DNA of 15,816 bases from EX4484-2 sp964592095. Lineage in GTDB: Archaea; Altiarchaeota; Altiarchaeia; IMC4; QMZM01. Of this stretch, positions 6,914 to 14,441 are shown piece by piece. The stretch's first letter is position 1. Each line of letters starts with the position of its first letter. Location of the stretch: positions 1 through 15,816 of the forward strand of contig CAZQER010000023.1 in the NCBI GenBank assembly GCA_964592095.1, read 5' to 3'. The position numbers and the translations under genes are program-made. The notes under the pieces are model-generated. The model was not told the origin of the DNA. It ran no database searches and saw only the letters and a program-made list of their open reading frames with translations.

Positions 6914-9900
6914 ATATTTTGATGAGTTAAGGAAAGAAATAGATAAGATATATAAAATAGCAAATTTAGTTAGAAAAAAGGGTTTTGACCCTGATGTTAA
7001 GGTAGAGGCCATTCCCGCTGGCGATTTAGCCACAAGGGTTGAGGGTTTGGTTGGTCCAAGGGGGATCGCAAAAAAGATAAAAGAGGTTGGTAGAGAGAAT
7101 ATACCAAAAATAATAGAGTATATAATATCAGATATATCATTTACCACAAAGGAGGAGAAGGAAAAGAGGATAGAACAGGCGTTAAGAACAACATTGGCTA
7201 TACTTACTGAGGGTGTTGTTGCAGCCCCTATAGAAGGTATCTCAAAGGTAGATATAAAGAACAATCCTGATGGTTCTGAATATCTCTCAATATATTTTGC
7301 AGGACCCATAAGAAGCGCAGGAGGCACAGCCCAAGGCTTGGCTGTTGTAATAGGGGATTATCTGAGAAGAAAGATTGGATTGGCAGAATATAGACCAACC
7401 AATGATGAGATAGAACGATATGTGGAAGAGATAAGAATCTATAACGATAGAATAAGCAGATTGCAGTATCTGCCAACGAATGATGATATCAGGGAAATTG
7501 TAAGGAACACGCCGGTATGTATAGATGGGGAACCAACTGAGGAAAGAGAGGTTTCCATACATAGGGATTTGGAAAGGGTAAAAACCAACAGAATTAGAGG
7601 TGGTGTATGTTTGGTGATTGCGGAGGGTATAGCACAGAAGGCATCAAGAGTTATGAAACATGCATCAAATTTGGGATTAGACTGGAACTGGTTATCCAAG
7701 ATATCAAAGGTTAAATCCAGAACTGAAAGGTTTATAGACACGGATAGCAATAGAAAAATAAAACCGTTGAGAGATTTTATGTCAGAGGTTGTTGGGGGAA
7801 GACCAATATTTTCTGCACCGTCTGCAAAGGGGGGTTTCAGACTGAGATATGGAAGAAACAGAGCATCTGGAATAGCTGCAAAATCAATTCATCCCGCAAC
7901 AATGATTCTTTTAGATGAGTTTATAGCCACTGGAACACAGGTTAAGGTAGAGAGACCTGGTAAGGGTTGTATAATTACAGAGTGTGACTCAATAGAGGGT
8001 CCCTTAGTAAAACTAAAGAATGGTTCTGTAATTAGGGTTGAAGATGTCTCCATTGCAAGAGAAATAAAGAACAGCATCAGTGAGATTCTCTTCCTGGGCG
8101 ATATTCTAATCAGTTACGGTGATTTTCTACAGACAAATACGCATTTGTATCCTGCAGGATATTGCGAAGAATGGTGGGTTCAGGAGGCTTTAAAGATTTC
8201 TGATAAGATAAACCTGAATTTAAAAAACCCCGATGAGGCGGTTGAGATTTCTAAGAAGTATAATATTCCATTACATCCAAGGTTTACATATCATTGGGAG
8301 GATATAGGTATTGAGGAACTGAAAATTATGGTTGATTGGCTTATTGAGGGGTATATAGACAATAATAGCAATGAACTTGTAGTAAAGAACAGAGGGGATG
8401 GAAAAAGGATATTGGAGTTGATAGGAACACCACATATAGTGGATGGTGATAATGTGAGAATAAGGGAGTTTTACCCATTGTTGTATCCAATCAGGGTATA
8501 TGATGGAAAAAAATTAACGAGGAAAGAATTTCAAAACGCAATTGAAAATTTTAAAGGAAGAGATGCGTTTAGTTTTGTAGAAAGATTTTCTCCAATAAAA
8601 CTAAGAAGGAAATCGGGGACATATATTGGTGCAAGGATGGGCAGACCTGAAAAGGCAAAGGAAAGAAAAATGCAACCTCCGGTGCATTCATTATTTCCTA
8701 TAGGCAATTACGGAGGTAAGGAGAGATTAATAAATCTTGCTGCAGAAAATGATACAATAAATGTTGAAATTGCAAGATATTATTGTTTAAAATGCAAGAA
8801 ATATATCTTCTTTAGTGTGTGTCCCGAATGTAATGAAAATGCAGTCTTGAGAAGGATTTGTCCCTCATGCAGTGCTGAAAGTGATAAGGAAATGTGCCAG
8901 AGATGCAAATCTCATACAATTCTCTATGAAAAAATGGATATCAAAATTAAGGATTTATGGAAAAATGCAATAAAAAGGGTTGGTAGTGCAGAAAAGGTTA
9001 AGGGAGTAAAGGGGATGATATCCGAATATAAAATTCCTGAACACTTAGAAAAGGGTATATTGAGGGCAAGAAATGATGTATATGTTTTCAAGGATGGGAC
9101 AATAAGGTTTGATGCAACAGATGCTCCAATGACCCATTTCAGGGCAAGAGAGATTAATACAGATATAGAGAAACTTAGGGAATTGGGCTATGAAAGGGAT
9201 TATCTCGGAAACGAATTAAATGATGTAGAGCAGATTATTGAATTGAAGGTTCAGGATGTTATAATACCGATAAAGGGGGCAGAATACCTCATGAGGGTTT
9301 CCCATTTTGTTGATGAGATGCTTGAGAAATTCTATGGGGTGGAAAGATTTTATAATATAAGGAATATAAAGGATTTAACAGGGCATTTAATAATAGGTTT
9401 GGCACCACATACATCTGCAGGTATCATAGGTAGAATAATCGGATTTACGGAAGCAAATGTCTGTTTTGCACATCCATACTGGCATGCTGCGAAGAGAAGA
9501 AATGCTGATGGTGATGAAGATGCCATAATGCTAGCATTGGATACATTGATAAATTTCTCTCAGAAATATCTACCGGAGAAAAGGGGTGGAAAGATGGATG
9601 CGCCCCTAGTTGTTACAACAATTATGGACCCAAGGGAGGTTGATGATGAGGCACACAAGATAGAGATTGTTGATAGATATCCAATAGAGTTCTATGAGAG
9701 AACATGGGAATTCGCAAATCCTTCGGAGGTAAAGATAAAAACAGTGAGTGATATACTTGATTCAAACCCATTTTCTGGTTTAAAATTTACACACTCTACT
9801 AATGACATTACTGGTCATATACTTACATCAAAATACCTCAAAATGAGAAATATGGGCGATAAGGTCAAGGCACAACTTGAGATAGCAGAAAAAATAAGGG

Positions 9901-10247
9901 CGATAAATGAGAGGGATGTTGCCGAACTCGTTATAAATTCTCATTTCCTTAGAGATACATACGGCAATTTGAGGGCATTTAGCAGACAGAAATTTAGGTG
10001 TGTTAACTGCAATGCTTCTTATAGAAGGATTCCTCTCATTGGGAAATGCACAAAATGTGGTGGAAAATTATTACTCACTGTAACTCAGGGGAGTATAGAA
10101 AAGTATTTAGAGACATCAATTAAACTTGCAGAAAAATATAATTGTTCTGAATATCTAAAACAGAGACTTATGTTACTTAAAAAAGAGATAGATAATATGT
10201 TCACAAACGACCTGAGTAAACAGATAGCATTAGCCGAATTTATGTAA
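6900..10247 (+). CDS. polC: DNA polymerase D large subunit DP2 (catalytic)
   Basis: Polymerising subunit of PolD. The 1115 residues fall in the normal family range and the gene is not interrupted by an intein. The N-terminus (YFDELRKEIDKIY, VGPRGIAKKI) is typical of the family. Catalytic aspartates are Asp870 and Asp872 in NADGDED. A cluster of four CxxC pairs (629/632, 641/644, 654/657, 666/669) forms zinc modules, and a further pair of CxxC motifs (1034/1037, 1050/1053) lies near the C-terminus in the region that docks DP1. The last eight residues, QIALAEFM, resemble a PCNA-interacting motif. The ATG lies inside the end of the DP1 gene, so the two subunits are probably coupled in translation. 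No Shine-Dalgarno is visible. Confidence 0.98.
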   Translation: MKKDRYFDELRKEIDKIYKIANLVRKKGFDPDVKVEAIPAGDLATRVEGLVGPRGIAKKIKEVGRENIPKIIEYIISDISFTTKEEKEKRIEQALRTTLAILTEGVVAAPIEGISKVDIKNNPDGSEYLSIYFAGPIRSAGGTAQGLAVVIGDYLRRKIGLAEYRPTNDEIERYVEEIRIYNDRISRLQYLPTNDDIREIVRNTPVCIDGEPTEEREVSIHRDLERVKTNRIRGGVCLVIAEGIAQKASRVMKHASNLGLDWNWLSKISKVKSRTERFIDTDSNRKIKPLRDFMSEVVGGRPIFSAPSAKGGFRLRYGRNRASGIAAKSIHPATMILLDEFIATGTQVKVERPGKGCIITECDSIEGPLVKLKNGSVIRVEDVSIAREIKNSISEILFLGDILISYGDFLQTNTHLYPAGYCEEWWVQEALKISDKINLNLKNPDEAVEISKKYNIPLHPRFTYHWEDIGIEELKIMVDWLIEGYIDNNSNELVVKNRGDGKRILELIGTPHIVDGDNVRIREFYPLLYPIRVYDGKKLTRKEFQNAIENFKGRDAFSFVERFSPIKLRRKSGTYIGARMGRPEKAKERKMQPPVHSLFPIGNYGGKERLINLAAENDTINVEIARYYCLKCKKYIFFSVCPECNENAVLRRICPSCSAESDKEMCQRCKSHTILYEKMDIKIKDLWKNAIKRVGSAEKVKGVKGMISEYKIPEHLEKGILRARNDVYVFKDGTIRFDATDAPMTHFRAREINTDIEKLRELGYERDYLGNELNDVEQIIELKVQDVIIPIKGAEYLMRVSHFVDEMLEKFYGVERFYNIRNIKDLTGHLIIGLAPHTSAGIIGRIIGFTEANVCFAHPYWHAAKRRNADGDEDAIMLALDTLINFSQKYLPEKRGGKMDAPLVVTTIMDPREVDDEAHKIEIVDRYPIEFYERTWEFANPSEVKIKTVSDILDSNPFSGLKFTHSTNDITGHILTSKYLKMRNMGDKVKAQLEIAEKIRAINERDVAELVINSHFLRDTYGNLRAFSRQKFRCVNCNASYRRIPLIGKCTKCGGKLLLTVTQGSIEKYLETSIKLAEKYNCSEYLKQRLMLLKKEIDNMFTNDLSKQIALAEFM

Positions 10248-10252
10248 ATAAA

Positions 10253-10281
10253 TTATGAATTAATGAATTATTATGAATTAA
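10253..10281. repeat. Short direct repeat between DP2 and archease
   Basis: TTATGAATTAA occurs twice, 18 bases apart (10253-10263 and 10271-10281), in the 43-base gap between the convergent DP2 and archease genes. The gap is almost pure A/T and has no hairpin of note. It may simply be the termination zone for both operons. Confidence 0.4.
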
Positions 10282-10290
10282 ATTATACAT

Positions 10291-10722
10291 TTATATATCA
10301 CATAAAACCTGTGCCTTCCATCTATCATTCTCCTTTCTAATAAAAAAATCGTGAAATGTAACTGCCTTAATATGTGTCTTTATTTCATGCCTTTCATTAT
10401 CAAATCTCTCTCCATAAGCAATTGCATTCAATACATATTCCTTATTTTCATTATTAATTTTTATCTTTACATTAAATTTTCTAAAAATCAGGTTTTCCGT
10501 TTCAAATATAAATAATAGTTCTGAAAGAAAATCGTGCAAAAGTATTTCAAGTTCTCTTGAGGAAATTCTTATATTTTTTTTAACATCATCTTTCACATAA
10601 TCAATATTGACAATGGCTGAAAACATTGCCATTGCAGAATTCTCAAAGCATTCCTCGATGGTATTACCAATAGCCAAGAATTTCAGATCAGCAGTATGTT
10701 CCAAAAATCTAAAATTTTTCAT
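10291..10722 (-). CDS. Archease (RtcB tRNA ligase cofactor)
   Basis: Archease accelerates turnover and guanylylation of the RtcB RNA ligase, which joins tRNA halves after intron removal. At 143 residues the length is normal. Diagnostic segments are LEHTADLKF (7-15) with conserved Asp12, TIEECFENSAMAMF (21-34), LLHDFLSELLF, HIKAVTFHDF near 117-126 and the C-terminal Asp142 in LCDI; acidic residues at both ends form the metal site in characterised archeases. It is the last gene of the eL42-eS27-archease operon, 30 bases after eS27. rtcB is not in the window. The start ATG gives the standard N-terminus. Confidence 0.95.
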   Translation of the reverse strand: MKNFRFLEHTADLKFLAIGNTIEECFENSAMAMFSAIVNIDYVKDDVKKNIRISSRELEILLHDFLSELLFIFETENLIFRKFNVKIKINNENKEYVLNAIAYGERFDNERHEIKTHIKAVTFHDFFIRKENDRWKAQVLCDI

Positions 10723-10752
10723 CTTTTTATTTCTAGTATCTATTATAATTAT

Positions 10753-10935
10753 CTATAATTTATCAACTATGTCAAGTATCTCCGCATTTATATTTGCTTT
10801 TCCACCCGTTGGTTCTGCAAGAATTTTATTGCATACCAAACACCTTATTAATGTAGATGGCTTATTGAATATTATTTGCTCATTGCCACAATCCTTACAT
10901 TTCACCCTTAGAAATCTGCTTTTTGGTTCTATCAT
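10753..10935 (-). CDS. rps27e: Small ribosomal subunit protein eS27 (S27e)
   Basis: A 60-residue zinc-ribbon ribosomal protein of archaea and eukaryotes. The four zinc ligands are Cys13/Cys16 (VKCKDCGN) and Cys32/Cys35 (RCLVCNK), followed by the conserved LAEPTGGKA segment. The start ATG overlaps the stop of the eL42 gene (ATGA), and a GGAT/GAG-rich stretch within the end of eL42 may serve as ribosome site. Length and spacing are normal for archaeal S27e. Confidence 0.97.
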   Translation of the reverse strand: MIEPKSRFLRVKCKDCGNEQIIFNKPSTLIRCLVCNKILAEPTGGKANINAEILDIVDKL

Positions 10936-11213
10936 CCTATCTCAATCCTTTTTCTACTTCTTGCCCTATAAATCTTCTGATGCTTTTTATTGCACCCATT
11001 ACATTTGAGTATTACAACAGTTCTTTTACCTATCTTGTATACGTCCTTCTTTGGTGTTCTTGGAGAACCCTTGTATCCCTTTTTAACCCTCTCGTATTTT
11101 CTCCTCCCCTCTTTCATACTCCTTTCTTTTCCCTTTTTAGCAAGGGACACCTCATGTTCTGTATGCTTTCTACAGTAGGGACAATATGTCTTCATAATCT
11201 TAGGAAGTTTCAT
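10932..11213 (-). CDS. rpl44e: Large ribosomal subunit protein eL42 (L44e)
   Basis: A 93-residue basic ribosomal protein near the E site of the large subunit. Zinc ligands are Cys11/Cys14 (TYCPYCRKHTEH) and Cys71/Cys74 (LKCNGCNKKHQ). The central basic stretch RRKYERVKKGYKGSPRTP is characteristic. It is the first gene of the operon with eS27 and archease and overlaps eS27 by four bases. No Shine-Dalgarno precedes the ATG, so a short or absent leader is likely. Confidence 0.97.
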   Translation of the reverse strand: MKLPKIMKTYCPYCRKHTEHEVSLAKKGKERSMKEGRRKYERVKKGYKGSPRTPKKDVYKIGKRTVVILKCNGCNKKHQKIYRARSRKRIEIG

Positions 11214-11244
11214 TTTGATGATAGAAGATAATAATTAGTATTTT

Positions 11245-11256
11245 AGTAATAAAAGT
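11245..11256 (-). promoter_or_regulatory. Possible TATA box of the eL42 operon
   Basis: On the minus strand CTTTTATTA lies about 38 bases before the eL42 start, giving a predicted leader of roughly ten bases. The same 102-base interval also served the divergent, now broken, ogg gene. Assignment is by position and composition only. Confidence 0.3.
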
Positions 11257-11315
11257 TGTTTATTGTTAATTTGGTAATTAATTCCTTTTGAGGATTCAAA
11301 CTATTCATATATGCG

Positions 11316-11885
11316 ATGACTACCCAAATTGATGGGGAGATAAAAGAAATCTATGAGTCTATTAAATATAAAATAATATCGAGATTAAATGATTTTGAAT
11401 ATCTTTTGAGGAATGGAAGTGAAGAAGAAATTTTTGTAGAACTTGTTTTTTGTTTATTGACCTCGCAATCCAAAGCAAGGGTTGCTGGACGCTGTGGAAA
11501 ATCTTGTTAATAAAGATTTGTTGTTAAAGGGGGATAAAAATCAGATAGTGCAAGAATTGAATGGTGTTAGATTTAAATATAAAAAGAGCGCATATATTGT
11601 TAGGGCAAGAGAGAGATTTATGAATGATGGAAAGTTAAATATTAGGATAAAAATAAAAGAATTGGAAATGTATCTGAAGCAAGATATTGGTTGGTTAAGA
11701 ACATAATGGGAACGGGTTACAAAGAGGCAAGTCATTTTTTGAGGAATGTTGGAGTATGGAAGGATAGATGTATACTTGATAGACACTGAGAAAAAGTTTG
11801 GAAAATTGCAGAGGATATTAATATTCCTCTAAGTCATTTGGACTTTGTGGTGTGGTATAAAGAAACTGGAGAAATATTTAAATAA
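11316..11885 (+). pseudogene. ogg: Broken N-glycosylase/DNA lyase (8-oxoguanine DNA glycosylase, Ogg type)
   Basis: Three pieces in different frames together resemble an archaeal Ogg, which removes 8-oxoguanine and nicks the abasic site. Piece 1 starts at ATG 11316 and reaches LLTSQSKAR. A net +1 shift near 11478-11488 leads to piece 2 (LLDAVENLV, VRFKYKKSAYIV). A second shift near 11685-11692 leads to piece 3, WLVKNIMGTGYKEASHFLRN. The catalytic Lys codon (11721) and the Asp of LDRH (11778) survive 19 residues apart, the spacing seen in Ogg enzymes (Lys249 and Asp268 in human OGG1). An in-frame TGA follows LDRH at 11787, and roughly 30 or more residues expected there are missing before the family C-terminus (HLDFVVWYKETGEIFK). 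Several independent lesions make sequencing error an unlikely full explanation. Confidence 0.88.
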
Positions 11886-11924
11886 ATATTGTATAGTGAA
11901 ATAAGAGATCGAGGATTTGTAAAA

Positions 11925-12187
11925 ATGACAAACATAATGGAGATTTATAAATGTGAGATTTGTGGAAATATTGTTGAAGTTTTGCATGAGGGTGCAGGAG
12001 AACTTGTATGTTGTGGTAAGAGTTAGAGAGAATATTCTACATTCAATGGAAGAAAAACACTATTATTGACTGGATAGAACTCATCGTTGACGGAATGATT
12101 CATAGAAAATTCTTAAATCCAAGAGATGTACCTGAAATAGAATTTGAGATACTAGAGGTAGGAAGGTTTTGGGAGGGATATGTGTAA
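11925..12187 (+). pseudogene. Broken desulfoferrodoxin / superoxide reductase
   Basis: Starts with an intact desulforedoxin-type domain, MEIYKCEICGNIVEVLHEGA...LVCCGK, with iron ligands Cys10, Cys13, Cys29 and Cys30, then a TAG at 12024. Further pieces follow in other frames: HSMEEKHYY (12040-12066), matching the HPMEEKH iron-site segment of superoxide reductases, then a frame change into WIELIVDGMIHRKFLNP, the usual family sequence after that motif. The stretch between the two domains, containing the first active-site His, is deleted, and the C-terminal Cys/His pair (usually CNxHG) is absent. The family normally has about 125 residues. The product cannot be functional as a superoxide reductase. 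It lies immediately downstream of the broken ogg. Confidence 0.85.
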
Positions 12188-12232
12188 TGTCCATGGTTTA
12201 TGCATGAAAAATAAAGGAGAGGTATAGGTATA

Positions 12233-12988
12233 CTAAACAAATTTTAATATTGTCAGTAATCCCAATGCAATAGTCATAATGCCGACGATTTTCCTCAGTT
12301 TCTCTGAAGATATGACCTTTACAGTAAATGCTGATAATGGTACCGATAGAGTAGCGCCAATAATTAGTGACGGTGCTAAACTCCAGTCAATTGTATTTTT
12401 TATAGAGATATATATCAACACCCCTGCAAGACATATAATACCTTCAGAAAATGCTGTTATTCCGATAGAATTCTTTTCCTTTATTCCTGAGAGAATCTGA
12501 CCTGAGGTTACAATTGGTCCGTATCCTCCACCACTTACACCTTTATTGAATGATGCTATTAATGCGAGAAATGTAATCTTTATCCATGAAAATTTGAATC
12601 TTTTATTTCTGGTTATTAATACAACAATTCCTGTCAAAAAAACCAATGTTCCGATATACACCTTTAGAATCCAGGAAGGGATACCTACCACAACCATTAC
12701 GCCTATAAATGTCCCAATGATTCCCAATAGTGATAGTATAAGGGCAATCTTTAAATGTTTTGAATTCAGACTAAAATTTACATTTTCAAATCTATGATGG
12801 AAGAATCCCACGGTTATTCCTGCTATAAATTGGGACAGAAGGATTGCAGGAACTACCTGAAGAGGACTGTATCCAATTAGTAGCAGTACTGGTGTTAGTG
12901 TAGTTCCATAACCCATCCCCAATGATGAATCAATATACTCGAACAAAAATGACAAAAATAGTACATAAATAATCAATTCCATTGCCAT
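12233..12988 (-). CDS. TSUP-family permease (TauE/SafE, DUF81)
   Basis: A 251-residue integral membrane protein with about eight hydrophobic segments (for example 4-22, 30-62, 80-101, 107-125, 136-148, 176-196, 204-223, 232-250). The two glycine-rich half-repeats of the family are clear: SLGMGYGTTLTP (22-33) and GVSGGGYGPIVTSG (150-163). TSUP proteins move sulfite, thiosulfate, sulfate, sulfonates or related anions; substrate and direction cannot be read from sequence. It is the last gene of a four-gene operon, eight bases after the APS-reductase-like gene, so an oxidised-sulfur anion is the most economical guess. A second Met two codons downstream is an equally possible start. Confidence 0.9.
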   Translation of the reverse strand: MAMELIIYVLFLSFLFEYIDSSLGMGYGTTLTPVLLLIGYSPLQVVPAILLSQFIAGITVGFFHHRFENVNFSLNSKHLKIALILSLLGIIGTFIGVMVVVGIPSWILKVYIGTLVFLTGIVVLITRNKRFKFSWIKITFLALIASFNKGVSGGGYGPIVTSGQILSGIKEKNSIGITAFSEGIICLAGVLIYISIKNTIDWSLAPSLIIGATLSVPLSAFTVKVISSEKLRKIVGIMTIALGLLTILKFV

Positions 12989-12996
12989 CTTAAAAA

Positions 12997-13683
12997 TTAA
13001 AAATAACCCATATCCCTTAATCTTCTCATAATCTCCTCCTTATCCTGTGCTCTACCACTTCTTTCAGTACCGCCCTTGATGGATGGTTTTGTGCAAGGCT
13101 CACATCCTATACTTCTATAACCTTTATCATAAAGTGGATGGTGTGGTAAATTTCTACTTCTTATATATCTCCATATATCCTCCTCGGTAAAATGTAAAAT
13201 TGGATGTACCCTCGTATGATTTTTTCTTGGTGAAAAATATTTTTCATTTGAGCGTGCTTCTTGCTCATCCCATCTTATTCCTCCTATAATCGCCCTCCAT
13301 CCATTATTTTTTATAGCCATATTCAATGCTTCGGTCTTTAACAAATGACAACATGTTTCTCTGTCCTCGGCGATTTGAATTCTCTTTAATGCATCATCAT
13401 TCCTAGCAATTACTAAGTTTAGATTCCACTCATTCTTTATTCTATTGATGAACTCATAAGTTTCCTTAAATTTGACAGTTGTGTCAACAAATACCACAGG
13501 TATTGGAACCTCTCCATTGAATGTCTCTCTAATCAATCCCAAAACCGTTGTTGAATCCTTACCACCGGTCCAAGTAACAGCAATTCTATCCTTACCGTAT
13601 CTTTCAACCGCCTCTCTTATAACCTGCTTACTTTTTTCTATCTTTTTCTCAAAATCCATTTCCATTTTCTCATTATCCATCAT
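12997..13683 (-). CDS. APS/PAPS-reductase-family protein with [4Fe-4S] cysteines but no catalytic C-terminal Cys
   Basis: A 228-residue adenine-nucleotide alpha hydrolase fold. The ATP/sulfonucleotide PP-loop is TGGKDSTT (39-46). Cys111/Cys112 in ETCCHLLKTEAL and Cys194/Cys197 in SIGCEPCT match the CC...CxxC ligands that bind [4Fe-4S] in assimilatory APS reductases. IGGIRWDEQEAR (133-144) and ERSGR (207-211) are also family-like. However, there is no Cys in the last 31 residues, so the ECGLH thiol that forms the sulfite adduct in CysH is missing; the protein ends RRLRDMGYF. It may act with an external thiol, be an ATP-pyrophosphatase (CysD-like) or do different chemistry. The start overlaps the stop of the upstream phosphatase gene (ATGA). 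A Met-Met start gives two possible initiation codons. Confidence 0.82.
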   Translation of the reverse strand: MMDNEKMEMDFEKKIEKSKQVIREAVERYGKDRIAVTWTGGKDSTTVLGLIRETFNGEVPIPVVFVDTTVKFKETYEFINRIKNEWNLNLVIARNDDALKRIQIAEDRETCCHLLKTEALNMAIKNNGWRAIIGGIRWDEQEARSNEKYFSPRKNHTRVHPILHFTEEDIWRYIRSRNLPHHPLYDKGYRSIGCEPCTKPSIKGGTERSGRAQDKEEIMRRLRDMGYF

Positions 13684-14435
13684 ATCTCACCTCTAATTGC
13701 ATAGAATACATCCTGTAATTTGTTGATTTCATGTTTTATATTTATTGTGATGAGTATTGCCTCATTATTATGATCCCCTTTTATCTCCCCTTTTGGTGTT
13801 CTTTCTGGAAGTGTTTTAATTTCTGCCTCACCTCTATTGCAGAACCCGTGGTCAGATATTATAATGGATTTTTCTGAGTATGATATTAATTCCCAAAGAA
13901 CAGAATCAACCTTTTTATACCATTCCAAAACAATCGGCTCGCCCCAGTGGAAGTGTTGAATTCTATCCAACAATGAGTAAACCATGCAGAGTAAATCTGG
14001 TTTCTGGTTAAGAATTTCAATTGCTTTTGAAGTAACATTCTTCAGTTCCTGCTCCCACTCCTCAGGTGTTTCTGGCAGTCCGTAACCGATTGGTTTGAAG
14101 TTACAATTGAAATTATACGGAGGTATTACAAACGGTATATTTAATGCTACCACATTATAACCCTCTCTATCAAGTATATCCCAGATGAACTCCACATTTA
14201 TATCATCTCTTGTCTTTAATTTCCCATTCTCTACAAATGCTCTGTGTTTATGCTCCTCTGGTGTTTTACCTGAAAATATTGAACACCATGCCGATGCAGA
14301 TAATGGTTTCTCATTTAAGAGAATTGTCTTATGATTTCCAATTTTTATAAATTTCCTGAAATTTGGCAATTTATCAATATTTGGATAAATAACCTTCCAT
14401 GTTGCTGCATCAATTCCAACAACTAAGAGTGTCAT
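13680..14435 (-). CDS. Alkaline-phosphatase-superfamily phosphodiesterase/pyrophosphatase, compact
   Basis: A 251-residue hydrolase of the AlkP superfamily (type I phosphodiesterase/nucleotide pyrophosphatase branch). Two-metal-site residues are visible in order: Asp9 (GIDAATW), a nucleophile region with Ser46 (PLSASAWCSIFSGKTPEEH), Asp157 and His161 (DRIQHFHW), Asp195/His196 (ISDHGF) and His222 (KGDHNNEA). It is clearly shorter than typical 400-500-residue relatives, with little insertion beyond the core. There is no signal peptide, so it is probably cytoplasmic. Its position six bases after the RHH gene and overlapping the APS-reductase-like gene suggests a nucleotide or sulfonucleotide substrate such as PAP, APS or a pyrophosphate bond; this is inference. 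A phosphomutase role is possible but less likely. Confidence 0.85.
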   Translation of the reverse strand: MTLLVVGIDAATWKVIYPNIDKLPNFRKFIKIGNHKTILLNEKPLSASAWCSIFSGKTPEEHKHRAFVENGKLKTRDDINVEFIWDILDREGYNVVALNIPFVIPPYNFNCNFKPIGYGLPETPEEWEQELKNVTSKAIEILNQKPDLLCMVYSLLDRIQHFHWGEPIVLEWYKKVDSVLWELISYSEKSIIISDHGFCNRGEAEIKTLPERTPKGEIKGDHNNEAILITINIKHEINKLQDVFYAIRGEI

Positions 14436-14441
14436 CTTGAC

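Noticed and set aside
6900..10247. Intein in DP2
   Set aside because: Inteins are known in PolD large subunits, but here the NADGDED region and the flanking motifs are continuous and the length is normal.
10247..10290. CRISPR-like repeat between DP2 and archease
   Set aside because: Only two 11-base A/T copies, with no regular spacers and no cas genes.
10607..11231. Plus-strand open frames over the archease/ribosomal protein region
   Set aside because: They are opposite-strand frames of archease, eS27 and eL42, rich in Phe/Leu/Ser, with no family resemblance.
11316..11885. Programmed frameshifting in ogg rather than decay
   Set aside because: Two shifts in different places, a stop codon and a deletion of conserved sequence cannot be rescued by recoding.
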